The translations under genes were made by a program, and so were the position numbers. Under the pieces are notes generated by a model that did not search any database, was not told the DNA's origin, and was given only the letters and a program-made list of their open reading frames with translations. Of a DNA stretch of 64,000 nucleotides, positions 7,793-15,587 are shown piece after piece. The stretch lies in contig NZ_JAMOAO010000001.1 of the NCBI RefSeq assembly GCF_030555055.1, positions 5,828,001 to 5,892,000 of the forward strand, given 5' to 3'. Positions within the stretch are counted from its first letter, which is position 1. Every line of letters starts with the position of its first letter. Origin of the DNA: Nocardiopsis sp. YSL2 (lineage in GTDB: Bacteria; Actinomycetota; Actinomycetes; Streptosporangiales; Streptosporangiaceae).

Positions 7793-9418
7793 GTTGACAC
7801 CTCACTGCGACGAAAACTCACTGCCTGCGCCGCCATGGGACTGCTCCTGGTGCCCGGCTGCCACGCGACGGACCACGCGCTGCCCTTCGCCGAGGCGATC
7901 GGTACGCCCCTGGAGGAGGTCGCCGGCGTGGTGGTGGGCTCCGGGTCGGTGACCGCCGACCACAGCGTGGTCGGCTACCGGTATCCACGTCTGGGCGCGG
8001 ACCACCCGCTGACGACGGAGATCCGCACCTCGATGGCCGAGCGGCAGACGGCGTTCCTGGAGGACCTGCCCGAACGCGGCACGCCCGAACTGACCCAGGA
8101 CACCACGATCCTGGCCGTGTCGGAGGAGGTCGTGGGCGCGCGCGTCACCGCCGTCACCCGCAGCGGCCTGCGCGAGACCCAGGAGTCCTCCACGCTCTGG
8201 TACGCGGCCGAAGGCCGGCGGGTCCTGCCCTGGACCGCCCTGTTCCGCGACGAGGCCGCGCTCGAACGTGCCCACCTGCTCATCGCCGACGTACTGACGG
8301 AGGGCTACAACCTGCCCGCCGAACAGCTGCCCGGCCTCGTGGGAGAGATCGCCGCGCGGTCCGCCGCGGACTCCGCGGCCGACCCGGCCGCGGACCCTGC
8401 GGAAGGCGGCGCCCTGGCGGAACCGGCGCCGACGGTGACCCCTGGGGCTACCGAGGCACCTGATGCGCCTGAGGCGGCGGAGGCCTCCGAGGGGCCGGCG
8501 GCACCCGGGGAGGGTGAGCCGCTGGACCTGGGCGATCCTGAGCAGGCCTGGACGGCCGCCGAGGACTGGGCGGGCTCACCGCTGGAGGACGTGGCCTTCA
8601 GTACCTCGGGCGGGCTGGTCGCGCGCATGGACCCCGACGACGTGCCGGGCACGGGCAGCAACAGCGAGGTCCTGCTGCCCGTCGAGGCCGAGGACGCCGA
8701 GGAACTGCTGTCCGGACTGGGCTACCAGGCCCGCGACGCGGCCCTGGCCGGCACCGACGACATACCGCCCCTGGGCGAGGGACTCAGCGCCCAGGGCAGC
8801 GACCTGAACTGCCAGCGGGCCAAGTGCGTGGCCCTGACCTTCGACGACGGCCCGGGCGAGCACACCGAGGAACTGCTCGACATGCTGCGGGAGTACGACG
8901 CCAGGGCGACCTTCTACGTGCTCGGGTCACTGGTCGAGGAGTTCCCGCAGGTGCTGGAGCGCACGGCCGCCGAGGGGCACGAGATCGGCAACCACAGCTG
9001 GAAGCACGACGACCTGACCGGGATGTCCGAAGCCGGAGTCGCCAAGGACCTCGAACGCACCAACCGCGCGGTCGAGGAGGTCATCGGGTCGGAGCCGCCC
9101 ACCCTGCGCCCGCCCTACGGAGCGCTGAACGGCACGGTCCGCCGGTCGGCCGACATGCCCATCATCCTGTGGGACGTGGACACGCTGGACTGGCAGAGCC
9201 GGAACACCGCGGCGATCTCGGAGCACGCGCTCACGCACTCGGTGCCCGGCAGCGTCGTGCTCTTCCACGACATCCACCCGACGTCGGTCCAGGCGATCCC
9301 CAAGGTGCTGGAGGGTCTGCACCGGCAGGGGTACCACTTCGTCTCCGTCACCGACATCTTCCACGGCGAGTTGGAGCCGGGTGACGTCTACACCGACGCC
9401 CAGCCCGAGCCTGAGTGA
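7790..9418 (+). CDS. Lipoprotein polysaccharide deacetylase (DUF3298-like + NodB/CE4)
   Basis: 542 residues. A signal peptide ends in the lipobox L-V-P-G-C (Cys21), so the protein should be anchored outside the membrane. Residues about 45-180 look like the RsiV/DUF3298-type domain that precedes the catalytic domain in PgdA/PdaC-type peptidoglycan deacetylases. An Ala/Pro/Glu-rich linker with A-A-D-S-A-A-D-P repeats follows, then a complete NodB domain (about 340-535): T-F-D-D-G-P, H-S-W-K-H metal site, R-P-P-Y-G, D-V-D-T-L-D-W and V-L-F-H-D-I-H. All catalytic and metal residues are present. Likely substrate is N-acetylated cell-wall glycan. A shorter paralogue follows directly. Confidence 0.88.
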   Translation: MVDTSLRRKLTACAAMGLLLVPGCHATDHALPFAEAIGTPLEEVAGVVVGSGSVTADHSVVGYRYPRLGADHPLTTEIRTSMAERQTAFLEDLPERGTPELTQDTTILAVSEEVVGARVTAVTRSGLRETQESSTLWYAAEGRRVLPWTALFRDEAALERAHLLIADVLTEGYNLPAEQLPGLVGEIAARSAADSAADPAADPAEGGALAEPAPTVTPGATEAPDAPEAAEASEGPAAPGEGEPLDLGDPEQAWTAAEDWAGSPLEDVAFSTSGGLVARMDPDDVPGTGSNSEVLLPVEAEDAEELLSGLGYQARDAALAGTDDIPPLGEGLSAQGSDLNCQRAKCVALTFDDGPGEHTEELLDMLREYDARATFYVLGSLVEEFPQVLERTAAEGHEIGNHSWKHDDLTGMSEAGVAKDLERTNRAVEEVIGSEPPTLRPPYGALNGTVRRSADMPIILWDVDTLDWQSRNTAAISEHALTHSVPGSVVLFHDIHPTSVQAIPKVLEGLHRQGYHFVSVTDIFHGELEPGDVYTDAQPEPE

Positions 9419-9538
9419 GGCGACGATCCGACAGACGACCCTAGATCCTTACCCGTTCCCGAGCACCTCAAAAGCGCTGACCGTCACTTTTTACCTTCAG
9501 AGTCCGTTTTCGTGACGAAATGCGGATACATTCGATGC

Positions 9539-10306
9539 GTGAACGCGACACTCTCATCCCAGCGCATCATCATCCGGTCCGCGGTCGCCCTCGTGTCCGC
9601 GCTCGGCGCCTGTGCCGCCCTGGCCGCTCCCGCCGCCGCGGCTCCGACCGCCGCCGACCACGTCGGCCCGTCCGTGGTCGGCGGGCTCAGCGGCGAGCTG
9701 CGGGACTGCACGCGACTCAAGTGCGTGGCCCTGACCTTCGACGACGGCCCCGGCGCGTACACCGACGAACTGCTGGACGTGCTGGCCGACCACGACGCAC
9801 AGGCTACCTTCTACGTCCTCGGATCCAAGGTCGCCGGCAACACCGACACCCTCCGGCGGATGGCGGAGGAGGGGCACGAGATCGGCAACCACTCCTGGGA
9901 CCACGACGACCTGGCCACGCTGTCGGCCCGCGACGTCGAGAAGGACATGGCACGCACCAACGAGGCCATCCGCGAGGCGACCGGGATCGAACCCGCGACC
10001 ATGCGCCCGCCCTACGGCTCGCTGGACGGCACCGCGCGCTCGGCCATCGACCAGGCCCTGGTCCTGTGGGACGTGGACACCCTGGACTGGCAGAGCCGCG
10101 ACGCCGACGCGGTCACCGAGGTGACCCTGGACGAGACCTCCCCGGGCAGCGTGGTGCTCTTCCACGACATCCACGAGTCCACCGTCGAGGCGATCCCCTC
10201 CGTGCTGAAGGGCCTGCACAGGCAGGGATACCACTTCGTCACGGTCGACGAGCTGTTCCCGGACACCCTGAAGCCGGGCGACGTGTACACCGACGCCCGG
10301 CTGTAG
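9539..10306 (+). CDS. Secreted polysaccharide deacetylase (NodB/CE4), short paralogue
   Basis: 255 residues from GTG 9539, or 264 from GTG 9512. The later start gives a regular signal peptide (Arg near the N-terminus, a long Ala/Val/Leu core, cleavage near A-A-A-A-P) and lies 6 bases after a TACATT -10 element (9527-9532), so I prefer a leaderless start there. The rest is one NodB domain with T-F-D-D-G-P, H-S-W-D-H, R-P-P-Y-G, D-V-D-T-L-D-W and V-L-F-H-D-I-H intact. It matches the catalytic domain of the preceding gene closely along its whole length, so the pair arose by tandem duplication followed by loss or gain of the N-terminal domain. Probably a cell-wall or chitin-type deacetylase. Confidence 0.87.
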   Translation: MNATLSSQRIIIRSAVALVSALGACAALAAPAAAAPTAADHVGPSVVGGLSGELRDCTRLKCVALTFDDGPGAYTDELLDVLADHDAQATFYVLGSKVAGNTDTLRRMAEEGHEIGNHSWDHDDLATLSARDVEKDMARTNEAIREATGIEPATMRPPYGSLDGTARSAIDQALVLWDVDTLDWQSRDADAVTEVTLDETSPGSVVLFHDIHESTVEAIPSVLKGLHRQGYHFVTVDELFPDTLKPGDVYTDARL

Positions 10307-10431
10307 CGCTGCGCTTCAGCCTCACCGTCGCACCCGGGACACCCTTCACCGTCGTCGATGCGGCTTCGCCGGGCCCGGGAGATGCGACCCGTGACCGTTC
10401 TGTCGCAGGGGTGGTCGGAACGCGAACCGGT

Positions 10432-10466
10432 GCAGACGAACCGAGGCGACGACCTCGGCCGTCTGC
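10432..10466. terminator. Hairpin between convergent genes
   Basis: GCAGAC plus CCGAGG pair with CCTCGG plus GTCTGC (12 bp with a small internal loop) between the deacetylase end (10306) and the aldehyde dehydrogenase end (10478). Confidence 0.5.
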
Positions 10467-10477
10467 GGCCGAGTGGT

Positions 10478-11908
10478 CTAGAGCATCTTCCGCAGCAGCC
10501 GCTCCTTGAGGCCGGTGATCGGCGCGTAGGCCACCCGCATGGTGTCCAGGCGCAGCGACTTGTCGAGCACCGACTTGGTGTGCGAGAAGGTGTCGATCGA
10601 GGCGGCGGAGTGGTAGGCGCCCATCCCGCTCTCCCCCACCCCGCCGAAGGGCAGGTCCGGGACCGCCAGGTGGGCGATGGGCAGGCCGAAGGCCAGGCCG
10701 CCCGAGGAGGTCTCGGTGGTCAGGCGGCGCTTGGTCTCCTCGGACTCGGTGAAGGCGTACAGTGCCAGCGGCTTGTCTCGCTCGTTGACGAACGCGATGG
10801 CCGCGTCGAGGTCGGGGACCCGGATGACCGGCAGGATCGGACCGAAGATCTCCTCGGCCATCACGGGCGCGTCGGCGGACACCTCGCCCAGCACCGTCGG
10901 GGCGATGTAGAGGTCGTCGCGGTCGTGCTCTCCTCCGGCCACGACGGTGCCCGAGTCCAGCAGCGCGGTGAGCCGGTCGAAGTGGCGCTCGTTGACGATA
11001 CGGCCGTAGTCGGCGCTGCGGGCCGGATCCCGGCCGAACATCTCGGTGATGGCCGCGGCGAGCTCGCGCTCGAGTTCGGGGGCGCTGTCGCCGATGGCGA
11101 GCACGTAGTCGGGGGCCACACAGGTCTGGCCGGCGTTGGTGAACTTGCCCCAGGCCAGGCGGCGGGCGGTGGTGGCCGGGTCGGCTCCGGGCTCCACGAT
11201 GGCGGGGCTCTTGCCGCCCAGTTCCAGGGTGACCGGGGTCAGGTACTTGACCGCGGCGCCCATGACGATGCGCGCCACGGCGCCGTTCCCGGTGTAGAAG
11301 ATGTGGTCGAACCGCTGCTCCAGAAGGGTGGTGCTCTCGGCCACGCCGCCCTCCACCACGGCGACCGCCTCGGTGTCCAGGTAGCGCGGGACCAGGTCGG
11401 CCAGGGCCGCTGACGTGGCCGGGGCCAGTTCACTGGGCTTGACCAGGGCGGCGTTGCCGGCCGCGAGGGCGCCGACCAGCGGAGCCAGGGCCAGGTTCAC
11501 CGGGTAGTTCCACGGGGCGATGATCAGCACGGTGCCCAGCGGCTCGCGCACGCGGCGGGCCTTGGCGGGGGCCAGGGCCATGGGCACCGACACCCGCTGG
11601 GGGCGCAGCCACGACGCCAGGTGTTTGAGGGTGTGGTCGATCTCGTTGACGACGAACCCGATCTCGGTGGTGTGCGATTCCACCGGGCTCTTGCCGAGGT
11701 CGGCCTTGAGCGCCTCCTCCAGGGTGGTGCGCTCCTCGGTGAGCAGTCGGCGCAGGGCCCGCAGCTGGGCCCGCCGCCAGGCGAGGGGCTTGGTGCGGCC
11801 GTCGGCGAACGCGGAGCGCAGCCGGGCGACGGTCGCGACGATGTCGGCGTCCGTGACGATGTCGGCGGTCGTGGTCGGGGGTGCACTGGTGGGCTCGGTG
11901 TTCGGCAT
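10478..11908 (-). CDS. Aldehyde dehydrogenase, ALDH3-like
   Basis: 476 residues, shorter than class 1/2 enzymes as in ALDH3 and coniferyl/fatty aldehyde dehydrogenases. The catalytic Cys is in K-F-T-N-A-G-Q-T-C-V-A-P-D-Y and the Glu in T-L-E-L-G-G-K-S-P; the ALDH3 C-terminal P-F-G-G-V-G-E-S-G-M-G-A-Y-H is present. It would oxidise medium/long or aromatic aldehydes with NAD(P)+. It is divergent from a TetR gene with a 60-base spacer containing a palindrome that overlaps both promoters, so it is most likely the repressor's target. ATG 11908 is the only sensible start. Confidence 0.88.
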   Translation of the reverse strand: MPNTEPTSAPPTTTADIVTDADIVATVARLRSAFADGRTKPLAWRRAQLRALRRLLTEERTTLEEALKADLGKSPVESHTTEIGFVVNEIDHTLKHLASWLRPQRVSVPMALAPAKARRVREPLGTVLIIAPWNYPVNLALAPLVGALAAGNAALVKPSELAPATSAALADLVPRYLDTEAVAVVEGGVAESTTLLEQRFDHIFYTGNGAVARIVMGAAVKYLTPVTLELGGKSPAIVEPGADPATTARRLAWGKFTNAGQTCVAPDYVLAIGDSAPELERELAAAITEMFGRDPARSADYGRIVNERHFDRLTALLDSGTVVAGGEHDRDDLYIAPTVLGEVSADAPVMAEEIFGPILPVIRVPDLDAAIAFVNERDKPLALYAFTESEETKRRLTTETSSGGLAFGLPIAHLAVPDLPFGGVGESGMGAYHSAASIDTFSHTKSVLDKSLRLDTMRVAYAPITGLKERLLRKML

Positions 11909-11919
11909 GGGCCGATACT

Positions 11920-11938
11920 AAACGAAAGCTTTTCGTTT
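11920..11938. promoter_or_regulatory. TetR operator palindrome between ALDH and tetR
   Basis: AAACGAAAGCTTTTCGTTT has perfect 8-base arms (11920-11927 and 11931-11938) around a 3-base centre. It begins 12 bases from the ALDH ATG and lies 17 bases ahead of the probable -10 (TAGGAT, 11956-11961) of the TetR gene, so one bound protein could block both genes. Confidence 0.7.
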
Positions 11939-11955
11939 CGATAGAGAGCCTGGCA

Positions 11956-11971
11956 TAGGATTCCGTTTATG
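11956..11971 (+). promoter_or_regulatory. -10 element, probable leaderless start of tetR
   Basis: TAGGAT (11956-11961) is followed 7 bases later by ATG 11969 with no Shine-Dalgarno, so the tetR mRNA probably begins at its start codon. Confidence 0.5.
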
Positions 11972-12595
11972 ACCACGGACCATCTGCCCGAAGCGTCCGC
12001 CGCCCCCGCACGGGGGCGGCCGCGGGACGCCACCCGGGACCGCGCGCTGATGGAGGCCACCCTCGCCGAGCTGCAGGCGCAGGGCTACAGCGGCCTGACG
12101 ACGGCCGCCGTCGCCAAGCGCGCCGGCGTATCGACCGCCACCCTCTACCGCCGCTGGCGCTCCAAGGAGCACCTGGTGGTGGGGGCGGCCCAGGCCTGGG
12201 CCGAGGACCTGGGGCCCGACGTCGACCACGGCAGCCTGCGGGCGGACCTGAGGGCCCTGCTGCAGGAGAAGGCCGACGCGCTGGAAGGCGCCTCCGGCCG
12301 CCTCCTGCGGGCCGTGCTGGGCGAGGCCGCGCACAACCGGGCACTGGCCGACGTGCTCTTCGATGCCTTCGTCCTGCCCCTGCAGAACCGGGTCGCGGCC
12401 CTGCTGGACCGCGCCGCCGGGCGCGGGGAGATCGCCCCGGTGGAGGATCCTCTGGTCGTCGGCGAGATGGTCATCGGTCCGATGGTCAGCCACACGTTCC
12501 TCGTCCCGCCCTCCCCCGGCGCCAGCCCGGGAACGGACATGGCCGACCGCCTGCTCCCCTACCTCCTGCGCGCCCTGGGCGCTCCCCCCGACTGA
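11969..12595 (+). CDS. TetR/AcrR-family repressor
   Basis: 208 residues with an N-terminal helix-turn-helix (about 25-70; L-T-T-A-A-V-A-K-R-A-G-V-S-T-A-T-L-Y-R-R-W-R-S-K) and a C-terminal ligand/dimer domain of the TetR_C type common in actinobacteria. It is divergent from the ALDH3-like gene and shares with it the palindrome at 11920-11938. The simplest reading is an autoregulated repressor of an aldehyde-detoxifying enzyme whose inducer is an aldehyde or its precursor. That ligand is not evident from the sequence. Confidence 0.88.
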   Translation: MTTDHLPEASAAPARGRPRDATRDRALMEATLAELQAQGYSGLTTAAVAKRAGVSTATLYRRWRSKEHLVVGAAQAWAEDLGPDVDHGSLRADLRALLQEKADALEGASGRLLRAVLGEAAHNRALADVLFDAFVLPLQNRVAALLDRAAGRGEIAPVEDPLVVGEMVIGPMVSHTFLVPPSPGASPGTDMADRLLPYLLRALGAPPD

Positions 12596-12649
12596 TCCGG
12601 CGCCGGGCAGAGGGGCGGCGCGGGCGCCATGGGTGGGATCAGGACGGGG

Positions 12650-13501
12650 TCAGCGGGCGCCGGCCAGCCAGGCGCGGGGCGACTGCCCCAGCTCGCGGGT
12701 GAACGCGCGGGAGAAGGCCGGCGGGTTGGCGTAGCCGAGCTCCGTCGCCGTCCGGGCCACGGACGCCCCGCCCCGCAGCCGTTCCTGGGCGACGGTGAGC
12801 CGCCATCCCGTCACGTACTCGGCCGGCGACTGCCCGACGGCCGACTTGAACCGGGCGGCGAACGCGCTGCGCGACATGTGCGCCTCCTGCGCCATCGTGG
12901 CGAGGGTCCACGGTCCGCCGGGGTTCTCGTGGATCGCCACCAGGGTGCGGGCGAGGCGCTCGTCGGCGAGGCCCGTCAGCAGACCGGCGGGCAGGGCGAG
13001 CTCGTCGGTGTGGTCCAGGAGCCATCGGAAGAGGTGGACGAGTACCACCTCGAACAGCCGGTCGGCCAGCACCCTGCGGCCGCAGCGCACGTTGTCGATC
13101 TCGGCGAACAGCAGGTCGAGCGACGGCTCCAGGCTGTCGACCGCCGCCACGGGCAGGACGATCACGGCAGGGAGGGTGCGCACGAGCGGGTGCGTGGCCC
13201 CGCCGTCGAAGTCGAGCGTCGCGCACGCGAAGTCGGAGTCCTCCGTCGGCGCGTTGTGGAAGGAGTGCTCCAGGGGCCTCGGATAGAAGAGCAGGCTGGG
13301 CCGATCGATCGTCCGGTGCTCCAGGCGCCCGTCCGCGCCGCGGTGGGCCACCTCCATCTCCCCGCGCCGCAGCACGTGGAGGAACCCCCGGCCCGGCTGC
13401 GCGGCGAACGTCGTGACGCCGCACAGGGGCCCTGTGTGGAAGACGCGCGTGCGCACCCGGAACCGGTCCAGGAGGGGCGAGAGCCGGTCGATGGAAGTCA
13501 T
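12650..13501 (-). CDS. AraC-family regulator with N-terminal cupin domain
   Basis: 283 residues from ATG 13501; the frame is open 20 codons further but without family similarity. The N-terminal half is a cupin-type sensing domain (cupin_6-like, with F-H-T-G-P-L-C-G and R-G-F-L-H-V-L-R-R-G-E-M-E-V), and the C-terminal ~100 residues hold two AraC helix-turn-helix units (L-A-T-M-A-Q-E-A-H-M-S-R-S-A-F-A-A-R-F and V-A-R-T-A-T-E-L-G-Y-A-N-P-P-A-F-S-R-A-F). It is divergent from the AhpD-like gene at 13640 with a 138-base spacer, which makes that gene its likely target; this pairing is common for these two families. Confidence 0.87.
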   Translation of the reverse strand: MTSIDRLSPLLDRFRVRTRVFHTGPLCGVTTFAAQPGRGFLHVLRRGEMEVAHRGADGRLEHRTIDRPSLLFYPRPLEHSFHNAPTEDSDFACATLDFDGGATHPLVRTLPAVIVLPVAAVDSLEPSLDLLFAEIDNVRCGRRVLADRLFEVVLVHLFRWLLDHTDELALPAGLLTGLADERLARTLVAIHENPGGPWTLATMAQEAHMSRSAFAARFKSAVGQSPAEYVTGWRLTVAQERLRGGASVARTATELGYANPPAFSRAFTRELGQSPRAWLAGAR

Positions 13502-13639
13502 GAGCCGAGTGTGCCAGACGATCTGGTACGAACTACGGACGATTTGACGCTTTTCATCCACGCTCTGCTGTCAGTCTGTGAGTACGCCCCTCCGGGACTC
13601 CCACGAGGGGCGATTCCGCACGACCGAAGGAGTACCCCC

Positions 13640-14185
13640 ATGCCCACCGTCCACCTCGTCGAGCACGAGTCGGCCACCGGCAGCGTCAGGAACCAGCTCG
13701 ACCAGATCCACGCCACGTTCGGCACCGTCCCCGCGATGTTCCGGGCCGTCGCGAACTCGCCCGCCGCGCTCGCCAGCATGTGGTCGTCGTTCGGGGCGTT
13801 CGCCGGCGGGGCGCTCGGCCCCGCGCTCGGCGAGCAGGTCGCCGTCGCCGTCGCCAACCGCAACGCGTGCGAGTACTGCCTGGCCGCGCACACCGCCCTG
13901 GGCCGCAAGGCCGGCGTCAGCCGGGACGCGCTGACGGCCGCGCAGGACGGCACCTCCGACGACCCCCGCACCGCGGCGCTCCTCCGCTTCGCCCTGCAGC
14001 TCGTGGAGCACCGCGGGCAGGTGCCCCCCGAGGACGTGCAGGCCGTCCGCGACCAGGGCTGGGACGACGAGCACATCGTCGAGGTCATCGCCCAGGTGGC
14101 CCTGAACCTGTTCACCAACTACATCAACATCGCGCTCGACGTCCCGGTCGACTTCCCCGGAGTACGACTGCGTCCCGCGAGCTGA
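13640..14185 (+). CDS. Carboxymuconolactone decarboxylase / AhpD-like protein
   Basis: 181 residues. The AhpD-like redox motif is complete: N-A-C-E-Y-C-L-A-A-H, i.e. Cys-x-x-Cys-x-x-x-His, about residue 75-82. Proteins with this motif act as thiol-disulfide partners in peroxide reduction. ATG 13640 has a good GAAGGAG site 8 bases before it. The gene stands alone on its strand and is divergent from the cupin-AraC regulator that probably controls it. It lacks the acid-base residues known for true gamma-carboxymuconolactone decarboxylases as far as I can judge, so a peroxidase-type role is more likely. Confidence 0.85.
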   Translation: MPTVHLVEHESATGSVRNQLDQIHATFGTVPAMFRAVANSPAALASMWSSFGAFAGGALGPALGEQVAVAVANRNACEYCLAAHTALGRKAGVSRDALTAAQDGTSDDPRTAALLRFALQLVEHRGQVPPEDVQAVRDQGWDDEHIVEVIAQVALNLFTNYINIALDVPVDFPGVRLRPAS

Positions 14186-14546
14186 CGCCGCCCGCGGGGT
14201 CGCGCGGGTCGGCGCTGCTGAGCGATCCGACCGTTGACCTGCGATGACGTTGGACCTGGGGCGGCGACCGCCGGAAGGCCCCGGGCGCGGCAGCGGTCGG
14301 CCCAGCGTTGGTCGGTGGTCGAACCGACCTGGAAGCGTTCGGCGGCCCGGCGCGCGGCCGACCGCCATCGACCGCGCGGCGGGCCGGGGCAGGGCGCCCG
14401 GCGAGTCCGGCGTCGGGGCGGGGAGCGTAGGGCGTCGAGGGCCTTCTGGTGGATCGGTGTAGACGTGGTCGTCCACACCGATACCGAAGGCCCTCTTCGC
14501 TTGTGTCGGCCGGGACGGGTGTTACCAACCTCCGCGGTCAGTGCAC
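14186..14546. other. 361-base non-coding stretch with a large hairpin
   Basis: No convincing gene on either strand. The main structure is at 14438-14494: AGGGCCTTC...TCGGTGT pairs with ACACCGAT...GAAGGCCCT (about 20 bp with one small bulge, 14-base loop). It could end transcription of the lipoprotein gene coming from the right. The minus-strand text near it (ATCGGTGTGGACGACC) resembles the ATCAGTGTGTGACGACC that contains the transposase start in the IS982-family element at 31.3 kb, so a degraded insertion-sequence end is possible. Confidence 0.3.
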
Positions 14547-15410
14547 CTAGGCCGGGATGACGGGCGTCCAGTAGGGGTGCTCCAGGGAGTGGCGCTGGTC
14601 GTCGGCGAGCCCGAGGCCGGCGGTGTCGGCCTCCCCGGTGACGAGCCAGTCGCCGAAGCCGACGCGGGCGACGGGGTTCCACTCGATGACCAGGCCGCGG
14701 ACGCTCGTCCGCTCCAGCTCCAGCCCCAGGCCGTCGTCGATCCGCTCCTCGGCGAGCACGTACACCTCGACGGTGGAGGCGCCGGCGGTGCGCCACATCA
14801 CACCGATCGGAGTGATGTCGTGGGTGGAACCGGCGGCGGGATATCTTTCCTGGTCGAACTCCGCACCGGCCGCACGCGCTTGCCCGGCGATATCGGCGGC
14901 GCGTTCGACGAGGAATTCCGTGCCCGCCGATTCCGGATCTATCTCCTGGTCATGGGCGTGGTAGATAGCGACGGCCCCGCCCAGTTCCATGGTGTCGTTG
15001 GTGGAGATCGCGCGCAGGTAGGCCAGGACCATCGACACGCCGCCCTCGGCCTCACGGGAGAACTCGACCGGGTAGCGCTCCTGCATCGTCCCTCCGCCCC
15101 CCAGTGGCTCGAAGGCCGCCAGATCGAGGTTGTCGGGCGGCGGCGGCCCGTCCGGATCGCTTGCCCCGTCGGGGCTCGCGGAGCCGGAGGGGTCAGTGGC
15201 GGCGCCTCCGTCGGCCGGTGCGGTCAGGACGGTGCGGCCGTCGTCGGACGACCCGGCAGCGCAGCCGGTCACCAGCACCAGGCCGGCCAGGACCGACCCG
15301 AGTGCCGGTGACAGGCCACGGCCCGCACCTGCGATTTTCCCTTCGTTCCGTGGTTGCGCGGGTGGACCGAACGAAAATCTGGCCATGGCTCCGGTCGGCT
15401 CGAATGGCAT
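14547..15410 (-). CDS. Lipoprotein of unknown function
   Basis: 287 residues from ATG 15410; ATG 15386 and ATG 15428 are alternatives in the same frame and the ribosome sites are weak for all. A signal peptide ends with the lipobox L-V-T-G-C, followed by a flexible Asp/Pro/Ser/Gly-rich tether of about 50 residues and a folded domain of about 200 residues (from E-R-Y-P-V-E-F-S-R to the C-terminus). I do not recognise that domain; it is rich in acidic residues and ends in an aromatic segment (H-P-Y-W-T-P-V-I-P-A). The protein should be anchored to the outer face of the membrane. The coding region is less GC-biased near its 5' end than its neighbours. It lies downstream of the homogentisate operon but beyond a strong terminator, so it is likely a separate unit. 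Confidence 0.75.
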   Translation of the reverse strand: MPFEPTGAMARFSFGPPAQPRNEGKIAGAGRGLSPALGSVLAGLVLVTGCAAGSSDDGRTVLTAPADGGAATDPSGSASPDGASDPDGPPPPDNLDLAAFEPLGGGGTMQERYPVEFSREAEGGVSMVLAYLRAISTNDTMELGGAVAIYHAHDQEIDPESAGTEFLVERAADIAGQARAAGAEFDQERYPAAGSTHDITPIGVMWRTAGASTVEVYVLAEERIDDGLGLELERTSVRGLVIEWNPVARVGFGDWLVTGEADTAGLGLADDQRHSLEHPYWTPVIPA

Positions 15411-15537
15411 GGGTCTCTTTTCCGGCATCGTCGACTGAATTGCCTTCCGCTTTATATGGAAGGCACCGGATTTATACCATCCGCGCACGGCCGATGACAT
15501 TTCGAGCAGGTTAACCGTGCCCATACGGAGCACAACG

Positions 15538-15570
15538 GAGCCCCGGACCTGGGGTGGCGGTCCGGGGCTC
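15538..15570 (-). terminator. Terminator of the homogentisate operon
   Basis: GAGCCCCGGACC (15538-15549) and GGTCCGGGGCTC (15559-15570) form a perfect 12-bp stem with a 9-base loop, 18 bases beyond the fumarylacetoacetase stop. Confidence 0.75.
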
Positions 15571-15587
15571 GGTGCGGGTGCGCGCGC

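Noticed and set aside
14124..14528. A 134-residue minus-strand protein
   Set aside because: Low-complexity Arg/Pro/Ala composition, no ribosome site and overlap with the AhpD-like gene; it looks like GC-driven open frame.
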